The notes under the pieces are model-generated. The model was not told the origin of the DNA. It saw only the letters and a list, made by a program, of their open reading frames with translations, and did no database searches. This document shows positions 1 through 10,194 of a stretch of 64,000 bases of DNA, piece by piece. The DNA lies in NCBI RefSeq assembly GCF_000276665.1, contig NW_004955438.1, positions 13,349,808-13,413,807 on the forward strand, read 5' to 3'. Position numbers and translations under genes: made by a program. The first letter of the stretch is position 1. Every line of letters begins with the position of its first letter. The stretch is from Chinchilla lanigera (Eukaryota; Chordata; Mammalia; Rodentia; Chinchillidae).

Positions 1-511
1 AAATACAAATGGCAAATAAATACATGAGAAAATGTTTAACATCATCAGTCATTCGAGAAATGCAAATTAAAACACTGAGATTTCATCTCACCTCAGCAAG
101 AATGGTTAGCATTAAGAAATCAACCAACAACAAATGCTGGAGAGGCTGTAGAGAAGTAGGAACTCTTCTCCACTGCTGGTGGGAATGCAGACTGGTGAAG
201 CCACTGTGGAAATCAGTTTAGAGATGCCTCAGCAAACTAGGTCTAGAGGTCCCATTCAAACCAGCTATTCCCCTTCTGGGTACTTTCCCAGAAGATCTGA
301 AAGCATCATACCACAGCCATATATGTGCATCCATGTTCATAGCAGCGCAATTTCTAATTGCTAAACTGTGGAAGCAACCCAAATGTCCATCCACTGAGGA
401 TTGGATAAAAAAATTGTGGTACTTTTATATAATGGATTATTACTCAGCTATAAAGAAAGATAAACTCGAGGCTTTCATAGGTAAATGGTCACTAGAGACC
501 ATACTCATAAG

Positions 512-604
512 TGAAATAAATCAGACCTGCATGTGTAAGCATCATATTGTCTTACTAGTCATGAAATAAATCAGACCTCCATGTGTAAGCATCGTTCTGT
601 CTCA
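512..604 (+). repeat. Tandem duplication of about 50 bp inside the L1
   Basis: A segment beginning tgaaataaatcagacct starts at 512 and is repeated at 562 with a few substitutions. The unit is about 50 bp and covers the L1 ORF2 stop region. The two copies differ at several positions, so this is not a recent assembly duplication. Confidence 0.75.
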
Positions 605-793
605 CCTGAAAGCGTGAATAAAAACTAGGAGGTACGATAGACATTGGAAATGAAATGAAAATGCTAAAAAGTGAAGGGCAACTGGGGTGTGGGAAAAGAG
701 AAGGGAAACAAGGGGAAATAATGTAAGCATGTATATACAGGAGAGCTAACACAGTTGTACTATTGTCTTCTATCGCTCTACAGAAAGGAACAG

Positions 794-915
794 GTGGGCT
801 AGGGATGTAGCTCAGCAGCACGAGCGCCTCTCTGGCAAACATAACGTCCTGAGTTCGATTCCCGGTACAAAATATATAAATAAATAAAATAAAAAATGCA
901 AAGTCTTTTAAAAAA
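794..915 (+). mobile_element. ID-type tRNA-derived SINE with target-site duplication
   Basis: The body reads gggctagggatgtagctcag, followed by a B-box-like gagttcgattcccggtac and an A-rich tail. It is flanked by a 10-bp direct repeat, aaaggaacag, at 784-793 and 916-925. It sits inside the 3' UTR of the L1, so it is younger than that L1. It is not a functional tRNA gene. Confidence 0.88.
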
Positions 916-1202
916 AAAGGAACAGTTAACCATTATTTGATCAGTCTTGTATGTCTCTATTTGTTTCCCTGAGAAACCACTTTAAAGATATCAATAAGTA
1001 ATACAACAACCATGGTTAATTTCCTACAACTTTGTTTGTAACTCTGTTTTGTTTGTATTGTTCTTATCCTATTTTGTAAATGGATGTCTGTTTGTTAATA
1101 TTTTCCCTTCTTTTATTAAAAACAAAAGAAAAACAACCAGAGAAATGGTTAGTAAACTAATCATGCACTGAATCTAAGCAAAATAAAATGTTAACAAAAA
1201 CA

Positions 1203-1335
1203 GAAGTACTCACTCATGAGGCTGAGACAGGAGGATTGTTGGGAGTTCGAGACCAGCCTGGGCTACAAAGTGAGCTCAAGGCCAGCCTGAACTGCATAGT
1301 GAGACCCTGTCTCAAAAAAGAAAAAACAAAGAGAG
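1203..1335 (+). mobile_element. B1-type (7SL-derived) SINE, partial 5' end
   Basis: The right part of a B1 is clear: gaggctgagacaggaggatt, gagttcgagaccagcctggg, a lineage-typical second caaggccagcctgaactgca segment, and ctgtctcaaaaa before an A-rich tail. The usual ggcgtggtggcacatgcc start is missing or eroded. Confidence 0.85.
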
Positions 1336-1344
1336 AGAAGTACT

Positions 1345-3390
1345 GATAAGGTCAAATGCAGCAATAAGATGGACTCAGTGACTTTTTTTTAAAAAGAGCT
1401 ATCAATAGCAGAAAGATGAAGCATAAGTTCTAAGAATGTTGAGAGAAGCCAGACTCCTCTACATTTTCATACTTTAAAAGGTGGAAAGGTTATTTAAAAT
1501 ATAAAACAAATGATCAAAACAGAAAAGAGTGAGTTATTTGTATGATAACCTATCCTTAAACATGTAATGGTCTGACTGCTACATAGAATAGTGACCGCAA
1601 GAATGACCTTCTCCACCCCACTCCTTTTTAAACTCTAAAATCGAAGTGCATTGGTTGGACTCCAGACATTCATGGCCATAACATGGGAGCTAGAAGAAAC
1701 TGTTCCAGGATCAAAGCTACGAAGTATCTGAAAGAACCACTGTATATTCCAGAAGACTTTATGGAGACATAGTATCCTTGATCATCAAACTGTTCAATAA
1801 ACCAGTTGCAACCCCAAATCATATCCAGCCTTTTAAAGATAGTTTGAAACCCATCAGCATCAATGCCGGGAACCTAAAACAAAGCTTGAGCCTCGAGACT
1901 ACACAAGAAGGTGAAGCTGTGAAGGTTAGCTGTGGAAAAACCAAACAATACCCTTAAATGAATATACACAATACTATTCCAAGAAGGGGGATGTAAAAGA
2001 AACAGAGGTAGAAAGTGGGAAGAATCATATGAAATGTTTTTCTAACATGTAAGGCAGATGGGAAAGAAGACCCATGGGCAAAGGGAACATGAGGAAGGCT
2101 GGGAAAAATAGACGAAATGAGTGATTCCTAAGGGAACAGCTCCTTTTAGCAGTAGTAAATAACAGAAACCAGGGCAGGAGCGGGTTTGTGAGGACAGTTA
2201 AATGACAGAGAAACAGATAAGGCTATGTGAAGATGTCAGAGATGGGGGAGAATAAGATTATCTATAGCCTTTGTAAAGGACAGAAATGATCTCTGAAGGA
2301 AGAAGCGGAGAAGTAGCATATTGAAGTAACAGTAGAATGCTTCAGCAATCAGCTTAGCCCTAATATACCACAGAAGATGAAATGAGTTTATACAAAGTCA
2401 CCTTAACAGGTAAAAATTACCATAAGCAGAAAAGAAGAAATAAAAACTATCTTAATCAAAAGAACTAAAAAGTCTAAAGAATGGATGACAAAAGATAGAA
2501 TGAGAGAATGGTAAAAATGCAAACACAGAATCCCAAACTGAGCAATGTGTTTCTAATACTGCCCAGGGAATAATCTAAGCAGTTGATTCAAGCACAGATC
2601 TAGGAAGGAATGCCCCTGTAATGGAACAGGCTGTATCATGCTCTCAAGCCTCAATGTCTGTAGCTATCTGAACATAAAGCAATTTCCTTTTTTTTCTAAC
2701 TCCATGTATCATTTGACTACACCAGTCTTTCAATTATAATTATAGCTGTATGCATGAAATCAGAGCAGGAAAAGAAAACACAAACAGCATAATGACCCAA
2801 TAGGGAATGAATCCTATTTACCACTATTAAGGAACATTTAATTAACAACAATATACAAACGACACTGCAGTAAGTATACTACAACCATGTCAGTGAATTT
2901 AATTCTTTTCATTTTAGAAAAAAAAAGAACAATTATAAAAGGCAGTATTATCAAATTTAGTTGGGCATATGAAAGGAAGTAGAGACTTGCAGCTTCTTGC
3001 AGCTACACTGAAGTAAATCACTGTAATTTATTATAAATCTATGATCTAAAGAACACCATCAGCTTATTAGAACAAAGTTTGTCCACTTAAAAACTTGTCC
3101 AATTTTCAGGTCCTGTACATTTTTGTCTTTGAGACATCAGTTTGTCAATAAAAACAAAAGGAAAGCTTAACACGCTAATAAAAAGTTCCTGTTTTGGTAC
3201 AGAAAGGAGTTTCAGTCTTGGCCCTTAGTTCCCATTCCTCAATAATCAGTTTCATCTTCCTCTTTCTAGCACCTTTAATGTCAAAGAAATCTCAGTATTG
3301 GCCTCTAATTTCCAAGATCTGGCATGAGTATGATCACAACACTATGGATTGTCTCATCTTCCAATGGTTCAATCTAGAATTTTGACTTTA
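1345..3390. other. Intronic sequence, no recognised feature
   Basis: This is A+T-rich single-copy-like DNA. The longest open frame (3194-3385, 63 codons) has no recognisable motif. I see no repeat that I can name. Confidence 0.5.
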
Positions 3391-3394
3391 TGAT

Positions 3395-3690
3395 GGTGTG
3401 AAAATGACATTCAGTGGAAACTGTACTTAAAACTTTGAGTTTTGATCTTTTTCCAGGCTAGTGATACATGATATGATACTCTCTCCAAATGCAGGCCAGT
3501 GGCAGGAAGCCACAGCACCCAGTCAGCCCACAATCATGAGGGGAGAACTACCAGTCTACCATGTGCCACGTTATTAAACTATGAAGTTTCGTAGGTTGAG
3601 TATACTAAATGAACTTTTAAGTTTACAGGATTCTCAACTTAAAATGGATTTATAAAGCCATAACTCCATAAAAAGTCTACAAACGTCTGT
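3395..3690. mobile_element. Tigger-like DNA transposon fossil (TcMar group)
   Basis: The stretch contains tgagttttgatctttttcc, ccaggctagtgatac, agtcagcccacaatcatgag and a terminal ctcaacttaaaatggattta. This is the order of a mammalian-wide non-autonomous DNA element whose ends read like cttacgatgggtttatc. A second, oppositely oriented copy lies at 8585-8965. I am not certain of the exact subfamily. Confidence 0.6.
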
Positions 3691-4315
3691 ATGAGGGTTC
3701 TCCAGGGAAAGAGTAAGACGTAATACCAAAATGTATCCCCCTATACAGATACAGACATAAAGAAGTGTATTATAAGCGTATTATCGCTTCATGTGATTAC
3801 GGAGACTAAAGACAGGAATTTTACAGGTGGGATGGCAGGCTGGAGACTCAGGATGACTCCAATGCTGCAGTTCCAGTCTGAAGGCTGGCAGGCTAAAGAC
3901 CCAGAAAGGTGACACTCCAGTCTGAGTCTGAAACAGGACTTGCTGTAGAAACAGGAAGACCCAATACTACAAATGAAGTCTGAAGACAGTGTTGGAGAAT
4001 TCTTTCTCGTTTGAGAAGGCAGTCTTCTTCTTCCACTCAGGCTATCAAATGGATTGGATAAGGCCCACCTGCATATGGATGATAATGTACCTTACTGTGA
4101 AGTCCACCAATTTAAATGTTAACCTCATCCAAAAACAACTTCACAGAAACATCCAGAACCCCACTGGACCAGCCATGATGATACATAAAATTATCACAAG
4201 CTCACCCCTTGTAAATCTGGCACCCACATACATTTCCTTCAAGTCATACTTAATCTGCTCATTTCTCCTTCTGAGCAAAGTAAACAACCAAAATTCTGTC
4301 TCTGCAGAACCACTG
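3690..4315 (-). mobile_element. ERVL-class LTR, MLT2-like
   Basis: The stretch starts with gagggttctccagggaaaga and then has cagtctgaaggctggcaggc, an attggataaggcccacct segment and a terminal half with aaatgttaacctcatcc and aacatccagaaccc. This order matches the minus orientation of mammalian ERVL LTRs of the MLT2 kind. It is old and diverged. No viral coding region accompanies it. Confidence 0.6.
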
Positions 4316-4319
4316 TAAA

Positions 4320-6045
4320 CCAGGCTTGTATTTTATCTTCCTCTGTCAGCTTATCATAAGAAACTCCCCATGAGAGAGACCACACTTGCAGGCTGAGAGA
4401 GAGAAAAGCCAGTGTACTGTAGCAGGACTAAGGACCACTGACATTTGGGGCACTTTGTGCAACTTTGCTTGCAGAGCCTGCTTGCCTAATCTCCTGTATA
4501 CCGCTCCTATTTGAGGACAGAATGCAAATAGTGTTTCATCAAATATCTGGGCACCCCACGTGCAAAAAAGCAATATAGTAATACATGAATGAGTATGTAT
4601 GTCTGAGTGTATAAATAAAAGAAAAAACAAATGTGATGGAATGTTAGAAATTAGGGATTATGAATAAAGGGTTCTTTAGATTATGAATTAAAAAGTTTAG
4701 GAATATGAGAGATGTATTAGAATAATATGTCTATTATTTTTCAACTTTTTATTTTTGAAACATCATTTTGAGATAAAATATTTGAAAATTAATCAACCAA
4801 TGTGTTTGTAGTTCTGTTCAGAGCCACAACATATCTCAGAAGCATTAACTGTTTAACTTGGCTTCACGGTTGTGAAATACACACTTCACACCCAAAATGA
4901 GGTCGGAAGAAGGGGATAGTAGGGTTACACACTCTCTGGTGCCTTTAAGTCCCTCTGGAACACTCCTTTGGCTTTTTTCTTCTAAATCACAGAATAGGGG
5001 CGAAGAATGGCTGTGGCTGAGGAAACATGTTAAAACTGGAGTAGGAGAGGAAGTGTGGGACAAGCAAGGATGAAACTCGTTTCTTTGGTCCTCAGTTTTC
5101 ACAGCACTAGATTACATAACTCACCAACTTAAAATTAACATTTTTTAAAGGTAGAATTATCCTTTAAAATTGAGTTGGCAGTAGCCCTGTGAAAGTTTAG
5201 AGCTGTATGTACAAATCATTACAAATTGATATGCAATTCAAGGCTGCCACATTTAAGCGCCAATAGAAACCAAATTGGCACTATTAGCAGCATGCAGTCT
5301 GGAAAATAGAAAAAGGGAAGAGTGTTGATAAAGTGCTCTCTCACAAAAGAATTAAGTGCAGAGGTGTCAACAGAATTGCAGGGGGGAAATGAGGCTATGA
5401 CTTAGCAGGAACAAAGAGCTGCTATATTTTGTTACATCAAACTGAAATCTGATCCTTGAGACCATTACTTTCGACTACTAAAAACTGTTCTGTATCTTAC
5501 ATGAAAAGTGTTAATTCAAAATATATCAACAAACAAAAATAATTTGGCAGAACTTTGGAAGGCAGTAGATACGGCTTGCTACATGGCTTAATTTTTTATC
5601 ATTCACAAGTTATCTAATTTTACTTGCCAAAAAAACCTGAAGCATGGATTCTATTGGAAATGCAGTATAACTGAAGGAGTGCTGTACTGAGGGTCAACAG
5701 GCAGCTTTATCTAGTTAGACCCAGGTTCTCAGCATGATTGCCTTTAACTTACATATCAGATAGTTATTTATAAACATTAAGGGACCTTGCTTTTGAAAAG
5801 TCTTTTTAAAACTTCTTCCACATTATCCTTTTGATTTGCTATCTTGCTCCCTAAATTATCTTTTTCTTCACATTTTTATGAATATGAGTTTAGTCATGTG
5901 ACATAGCCAGGATATGAAGTACCTGAGTAGACCGTTCTCTTAAATGAAACTGTATGTTTTATGATACTTGCAAATTTTCAAATATTTCAGTACAGTAAAA
6001 TTGTTTATTTTTTCCCTGGCCATCTTCACTTAGATATCCTATACA
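4320..6045. other. Intronic sequence, no recognised feature
   Basis: Short open frames on the minus strand at 4346-4630 and 4845-5102 show no family signature. I see no named repeat. Confidence 0.5.
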
Positions 6046-6071
6046 TGTTTCAAATACTTTGGGTAGGAGCA

Positions 6072-6255
6072 GCCTTAGGGTTTGAACCCAGGGCCTTCAC
6101 ACTAAGCTACATCCCCAGCCCTTTTTATTTTTTACTTTGAGACAGAGTCTTCCTAAATTACTAAACTGCCCAGGTTGGGCTTGAACTTGTGATCCTCCTA
6201 TCTCAGCCTCCCAGAATGCTGGGATTACAGACATGTGCCACCATGCCCAGCTGAT
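6072..6255 (-). mobile_element. ID-B1 composite SINE
   Basis: On the minus strand a B1 (complement of gcctcccagaatgctgggat and gccaccatgcccagc) is followed by an ID-like tRNA part (complement of ctacatccccagcc and gggtttgaacccaggg). The two halves are joined by an A-rich linker, ctttttattttttac. This joined form recurs at 9998, 16000, 18225 and 32489, so it is a genuine composite family. Confidence 0.85.
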
Positions 6256-6259
6256 GTAC

Positions 6260-6980
6260 CTTTTTTTAATTAATAAAATTTATGCTCATCAAATCTACAC
6301 ACATATAATCACAAAGCTGCATACAACACTAATATGCTGTTAAATCACATGCCATTAAAGTAAAGCCATAAAACTGGCAACATTTGAGAATAATGCATTA
6401 ATAATGTGTTGGCATAGAAATAAAGAACAAGTTGTTTTTTAGATGATAGGTATGATATATCAAAAATCTGTGTATTTTTAGGTGTTCATAATAGAAAAGT
6501 CTTAGAAACTTTATATTGGATTTAAAATATGTGATTTTTTTCTAATAAGTAAGCATTATCTTTGACAACTATATACGTACATAACTATAACTAAACATTT
6601 AAATTCTTGTTGAATCTGAAAATTTCTTCTTATAATACTCATGTTTTCAAAATACTTTTATGTTTTCTACTTTATTAGCCCTAAGAGTTTCTATATACAG
6701 TAAAATTTACTCTGTGGGACACAGTTCTATGAGATATGACACATGCATACAGTTCACACATAACACTTCAAAAGTTGACCTTATCTGCAGAACTTTACAA
6801 TTTCATAGTCACATAAGGATCATCATGTAAACTCTAATGATTGTACTACAGCTAATCAAATTTCATAATTTTAGTAATTCCCAAGGTTTTCTCTTTGAGT
6901 TCAGTATAAACAGTGAATACCACCTTAAAGAATTTACTTTTTTCTTTTTTCCTACTTTCAGGTCCTTGGTCTAGCCTTTA
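6260..6980. other. A+T-rich intronic sequence, no recognised feature
   Basis: The stretch is very A+T-rich, with no repeat or open frame that I can name. Confidence 0.5.
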
Positions 6981-6984
6981 TTAT

Positions 6985-7540
6985 TTCTAGCTTTGACTGC
7001 TGTACCAACCTGTGCATGGCTCTGGCGACTTCTGTCTCAATTCCTTTCTAGTTTATCTTCCACACTCTTACAGCTGGTCTTTCTATGGTACAGAACTAGT
7101 TATCTTAATCCTCTACTTAAAATCTTTCATGGACTCCCTATCTCCTTTAGAAGTAATACGTACTTTTTCAAGTAAACACAAGCTCTTTCCTGAGTTGCTT
7201 CCTGCCTGATGTCTTGCTGTGTCTCCTTTCCCTCCCTTCCCACGGTCTGGGGCAGGGAGTAAGTACACACTTCCAGACATGCCACCTTTTTTGTCATCTT
7301 GGTGCTTCTGTACCTTCCTTCTGACTTGCAAGCTTTTTTTCTACCCTGCCTTCTGTCAGCTGCCTGACTTCCTCAAACCTTCATATGCTCTTTTGTGCTC
7401 TTTCAGTACTGTTTAGCTTAGTCCTGTTTAGTAGTGCTTGAACCTGAGACTAGGTCACCTGCCCAGGAGTCTCCTCTGCATCTTACAGTGTTTGGAATCA
7501 GGGAATGTGTCTGCTCCATTCCTACCAGTGTTTGGAACAA
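6985..7540 (+). mobile_element. L2 LINE fragment, 3' region
   Basis: The order of motifs fits an ancient L2 3' region: ctacttaaaatctttcatgg, then actccctatctcctttagaa, a segment rich in cttcctgcctgatg, and cttccttctgacttg. Divergence is high, as expected for a pre-eutherian repeat. Overlapping open frames at 6993-7416 are incidental. Confidence 0.6.
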
Positions 7541-7553
7541 ATAAACATTTTAC

Positions 7554-7632
7554 GGGGCTGGGGATGTAGCTCAGTGGTAGAATGCTTTCCTAGCATGCAG
7601 GAAGCCCTGGGTTTGATCCCCAGCACTACTGA
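7554..7632 (+). mobile_element. ID-type SINE, canonical tRNA-Ala-like form
   Basis: The element reads ggggctggggatgtagctca, then gtggtagaatgctttcct, and ends gtttgatccccagcact. It has intact A- and B-box-like promoter motifs but no cloverleaf suitable for a tRNA gene. It differs from the other ID-type family here, which ends ttcccggtacc. Confidence 0.9.
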
Positions 7633-7639
7633 CTGTGGA

Positions 7640-8240
7640 GAGGTCAAGATGTTAGCTCATTTTAACAAACTGCATAGTTACATGTATAGTATAATGATTA
7701 CTATATGGAACCCATGAAACTGGTAGAGAAGAAAACATATCACAGCAACCAGAATTCCTCCTATGGAGGGGACTGCACTACCTCTACACCAGGCTCTCTC
7801 CCTGTAAGAATGGATATCAACTGGGATGCATGGAGAGGTCAGAAGCAGAGGAGGTCACTGTTTTGATTCCAACAGTAAAAGGGGAAAGAAGGAGAAAAGA
7901 AAAGGGATGTGAGACCAGAGGAGAGGTGAGGTAAAGATCCCCTTCCCCTCAGGCTACAGGATACCAATACCAAGACAAACTAGGAGCACTCCTTCCTGGC
8001 CCTCTGAAGGAGCAGTAGTGCCGCCTGTTGTGCCACTCCTCTGCCTCTTCAGAAACCTCCACTGAAGTCTAGAATGCATTCTGCATGTGCTTTTGTCTTT
8101 CACAGAGGTCAAACAAGGAGCTGTGCAGTGCCTATACTGATGTGGTGCGAACAGATCAGTGGTGTGGCAGTTCTCAGGGTTCGGAGAGGCCAGCCCTCCT
8201 AGAAACCAGGGAAACCTCAATGGAAGGGAGGCTTTGTTTT
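7640..8240. other. Intronic sequence, no recognised feature
   Basis: The stretch has purine-rich patches near 7870-7930 and otherwise mixed sequence. The minus-strand open frame at 7954-8358 runs through the adjacent ID SINE and shows no protein signature. Confidence 0.45.
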
Positions 8241-8244
8241 CACT

Positions 8245-8335
8245 GTTGTTGTTGTTTTTGGTACCGACAACTGAACTCAGGACCTTGCACTTGACAGAAA
8301 GGTGCTGTGCTGCTGAGCTATATCCTCGGCCTCGG
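8245..8335 (-). mobile_element. ID-type SINE
   Basis: The stretch reads ttggtaccgacaactgaact, then aggaccttgcacttg, and ends gctgagctatatcctcggcc. This is the complement of the ID family whose B box reads ttcccggtacc. Confidence 0.82.
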
Positions 8336-8584
8336 AAGGGTAGGCTTTGGACTTGCACTGGCCACGCACTTTAGGATTTGAGTCTACTCAGTTCACATTA
8401 TAAGGGGCTGGTGAGTATTACCTAACAGCTAGGATATACTCAACAAGAAGACCAAAAAGATACAAAAGTGAGACTACCTAGCATTACGAAGGTGAGGTTA
8501 CTGCTATTGTTTACATGGAGACTTTCTCCATTGTAGTTCATATTACAAGAAAGATTTTTTAAAAGAAAATATCTACACTATATA

Positions 8585-8965
8585 GAGGCTCCTCAACTTA
8601 CAATGGGGCTATATCTGGATAAACTCATTATAAATTGAAAAGTACCATAAATAAAAAAAATATATTAAGTTAGATGTGGTAGTGTTTGTCTGTACCAACT
8701 ACTTGGGAGACTGACAGGACTGTCTCTTGAACCCAGGAATTTAACGCCAGCCCAGGCAACACAGCGAGACCACATCTCAACAAAATGCATTTAAAACACC
8801 TACCCCACTAAACATTCTAACCTAGCATCACAGCACCCTGTGTGTTAGTGTTTTCCCCTTGTAAATACAGGGATCATGTTCTCAGCCGCTGTCCAGAAAC
8901 ACTAGCCTGGGAGAAGCTCAAAATTTAAAATTCAACGTAAGGTTGCTTACCACTTTCACAACATC
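8585..8965. mobile_element. Tigger-like DNA transposon fossil split by a B1
   Basis: The left end, ctcctcaacttacaatgggg, and the right part (ctgtccagaaacactagcct, gagaagctcaaaatttaaaa) are the reverse orientation of the element at 3395-3690. The middle is interrupted by a B1 at 8664-8782. Confidence 0.6.
8664..8782 (+). mobile_element. Diverged B1-type SINE inside the Tigger-like element
   Basis: The stretch carries gatgtggtagtgtttgtctg, tacttgggagactgacagg, acgccagcccaggcaacaca and gcgagaccacatctcaa. This is an old B1/Alu-like monomer. It lies inside the DNA transposon, so it inserted later. Confidence 0.72.
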
Positions 8966-8969
8966 ATAG

Positions 8970-9990
8970 AGTCAGAAAAATTAAAATCAAAACATGCAGT
9001 CAGGAATCATTTTGCATAATGTTTATGGCACTTTTTCCTTGAGTACAAAATCACAAATTACATTTATTTTGTCATTTCTCTTTAGTCTCATTTCATCTGG
9101 AACAGTTTTCTCAATTTTTGTCTGTATGACTGACTTTTTTGAAGAAGAGAAGCAATTGTTTTTGTTTGTTTAAATACAATTTTCTGACTGAATGACATTT
9201 TCTCATGATTCAGGTTATACATGTCTAGTACTTAAGTGATGTGTGCTTCTCAGGGCATTAAACCAGAAGTGTAAATATTATTCTGTCCTACATTGATGCC
9301 GGTAGCTTTGATCACTCAGTTCAGGTGATGCCCAGGGTCTCTACGGTCTCTACTACATAAGTACTAACTTTCTCCTTGCAGTAAGCAACCTGAGATCCTG
9401 TTTCTTATCAAAATCTCCCAACTAGATTTAGAATTCACTGATGACTCTTAGCTGAACCAATCTTTTTATAACAGTTACAAAAGTAATTTTCCAACTCTTC
9501 TACTCTTTCCAACATCAGTCAGCACTGTACTATGGAGAAAAGCCCTCCCTATTCCCAGCTATCTACCCACATATAGATCTATTTATCCATCTATCTATCT
9601 ACCTATCTATTATCTGACTATTCATGGATCATTTTTTCAGTGAGCTAAAATTTATTCCTGTCCTTAAGTTATTTTAACATACAAATACTTCCAGTTTTGG
9701 TCAGTGAAAGAAAGCACCTTCAAGCTGGCTTCTGGGTCCTGATATGTCCCCTTCTTATCTTTTCCTGAGCACTTATTTTCCTTCTCTTATAAACAGCCTT
9801 AATTCCTTTTACTGGGAAATGGTGTTAGAAACTAAAACCTGAATACTAGGTATGCTCACTGTTACTGAGGTATTTTCTTATGAGCACAGCAAGAAAAGGT
9901 ACATTCAGATTATACATATATGTATTTAAATCTGCTGTACACATATTTATATTTTACATAGACTTATGTTTTATACATGTGTTTCAAAAT
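8970..9990. other. Intronic sequence with a short TATC microsatellite
   Basis: A run of tatc/tcta units with interruptions lies at about 9577-9616. The rest shows no recognised repeat or gene. Confidence 0.6.
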
Positions 9991-9997
9991 ATTTCAA

Positions 9998-10190
9998 GGG
10001 TCAGGAATGGGGAATGTGCCTGTAATTCTAGCACTCTAGGAATCTAAGGCAGTAGGATCACAAATTCAATCCCAGCCCAGGCAATTCAGCAAGCCCTGTC
10101 TCAAAAAGTAAAGCAAGTTAGGGATGTAGCTTGGTACAAAGGCCCTGCTAATCCCCAGTACCACGACCACCACTACCACAAAAAAGTAAG
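9998..10190 (+). mobile_element. B1-ID composite SINE
   Basis: A B1 part (gtgcctgtaattctagcact, cagcccaggcaattcagca, cctgtctcaaaaagtaaagc) runs directly into a shortened ID part (agttagggatgtagcttgg, gctaatccccagtaccac). It is in the same arrangement as the composite at 6072 but on the other strand. Confidence 0.8.
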
Positions 10191-10194
10191 CCTC

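Larger units (their letters stand above)
1..1130 (+). mobile_element. 5'-truncated L1 LINE: end of ORF2 plus 3' UTR
   Basis: Bases 9-570 encode the C-terminal end of L1 ORF2, the reverse transcriptase/endonuclease protein. Recognisable pieces are [24 protein letters not shown] and, in another frame from about 333, FIAAQFLIAK, QPKCPS and YYSAIKKDKLEAF. The frame changes near 220 and again near 330, so the copy is dead. The 3' UTR follows and ends in an A-rich tail near 1110-1130. It is interrupted by an ID SINE. The copy runs off the left edge. It looks like the same subfamily as the minus-strand L1 at 26619-28688, since both share an LETILISEINQT segment. Confidence 0.88.

Noticed and set aside
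794..915. tRNA gene
   Set aside because: A- and B-box-like motifs come from an ID SINE. There is no proper cloverleaf, and an A-rich tail and target-site duplications are present. The same holds for all other ID copies.
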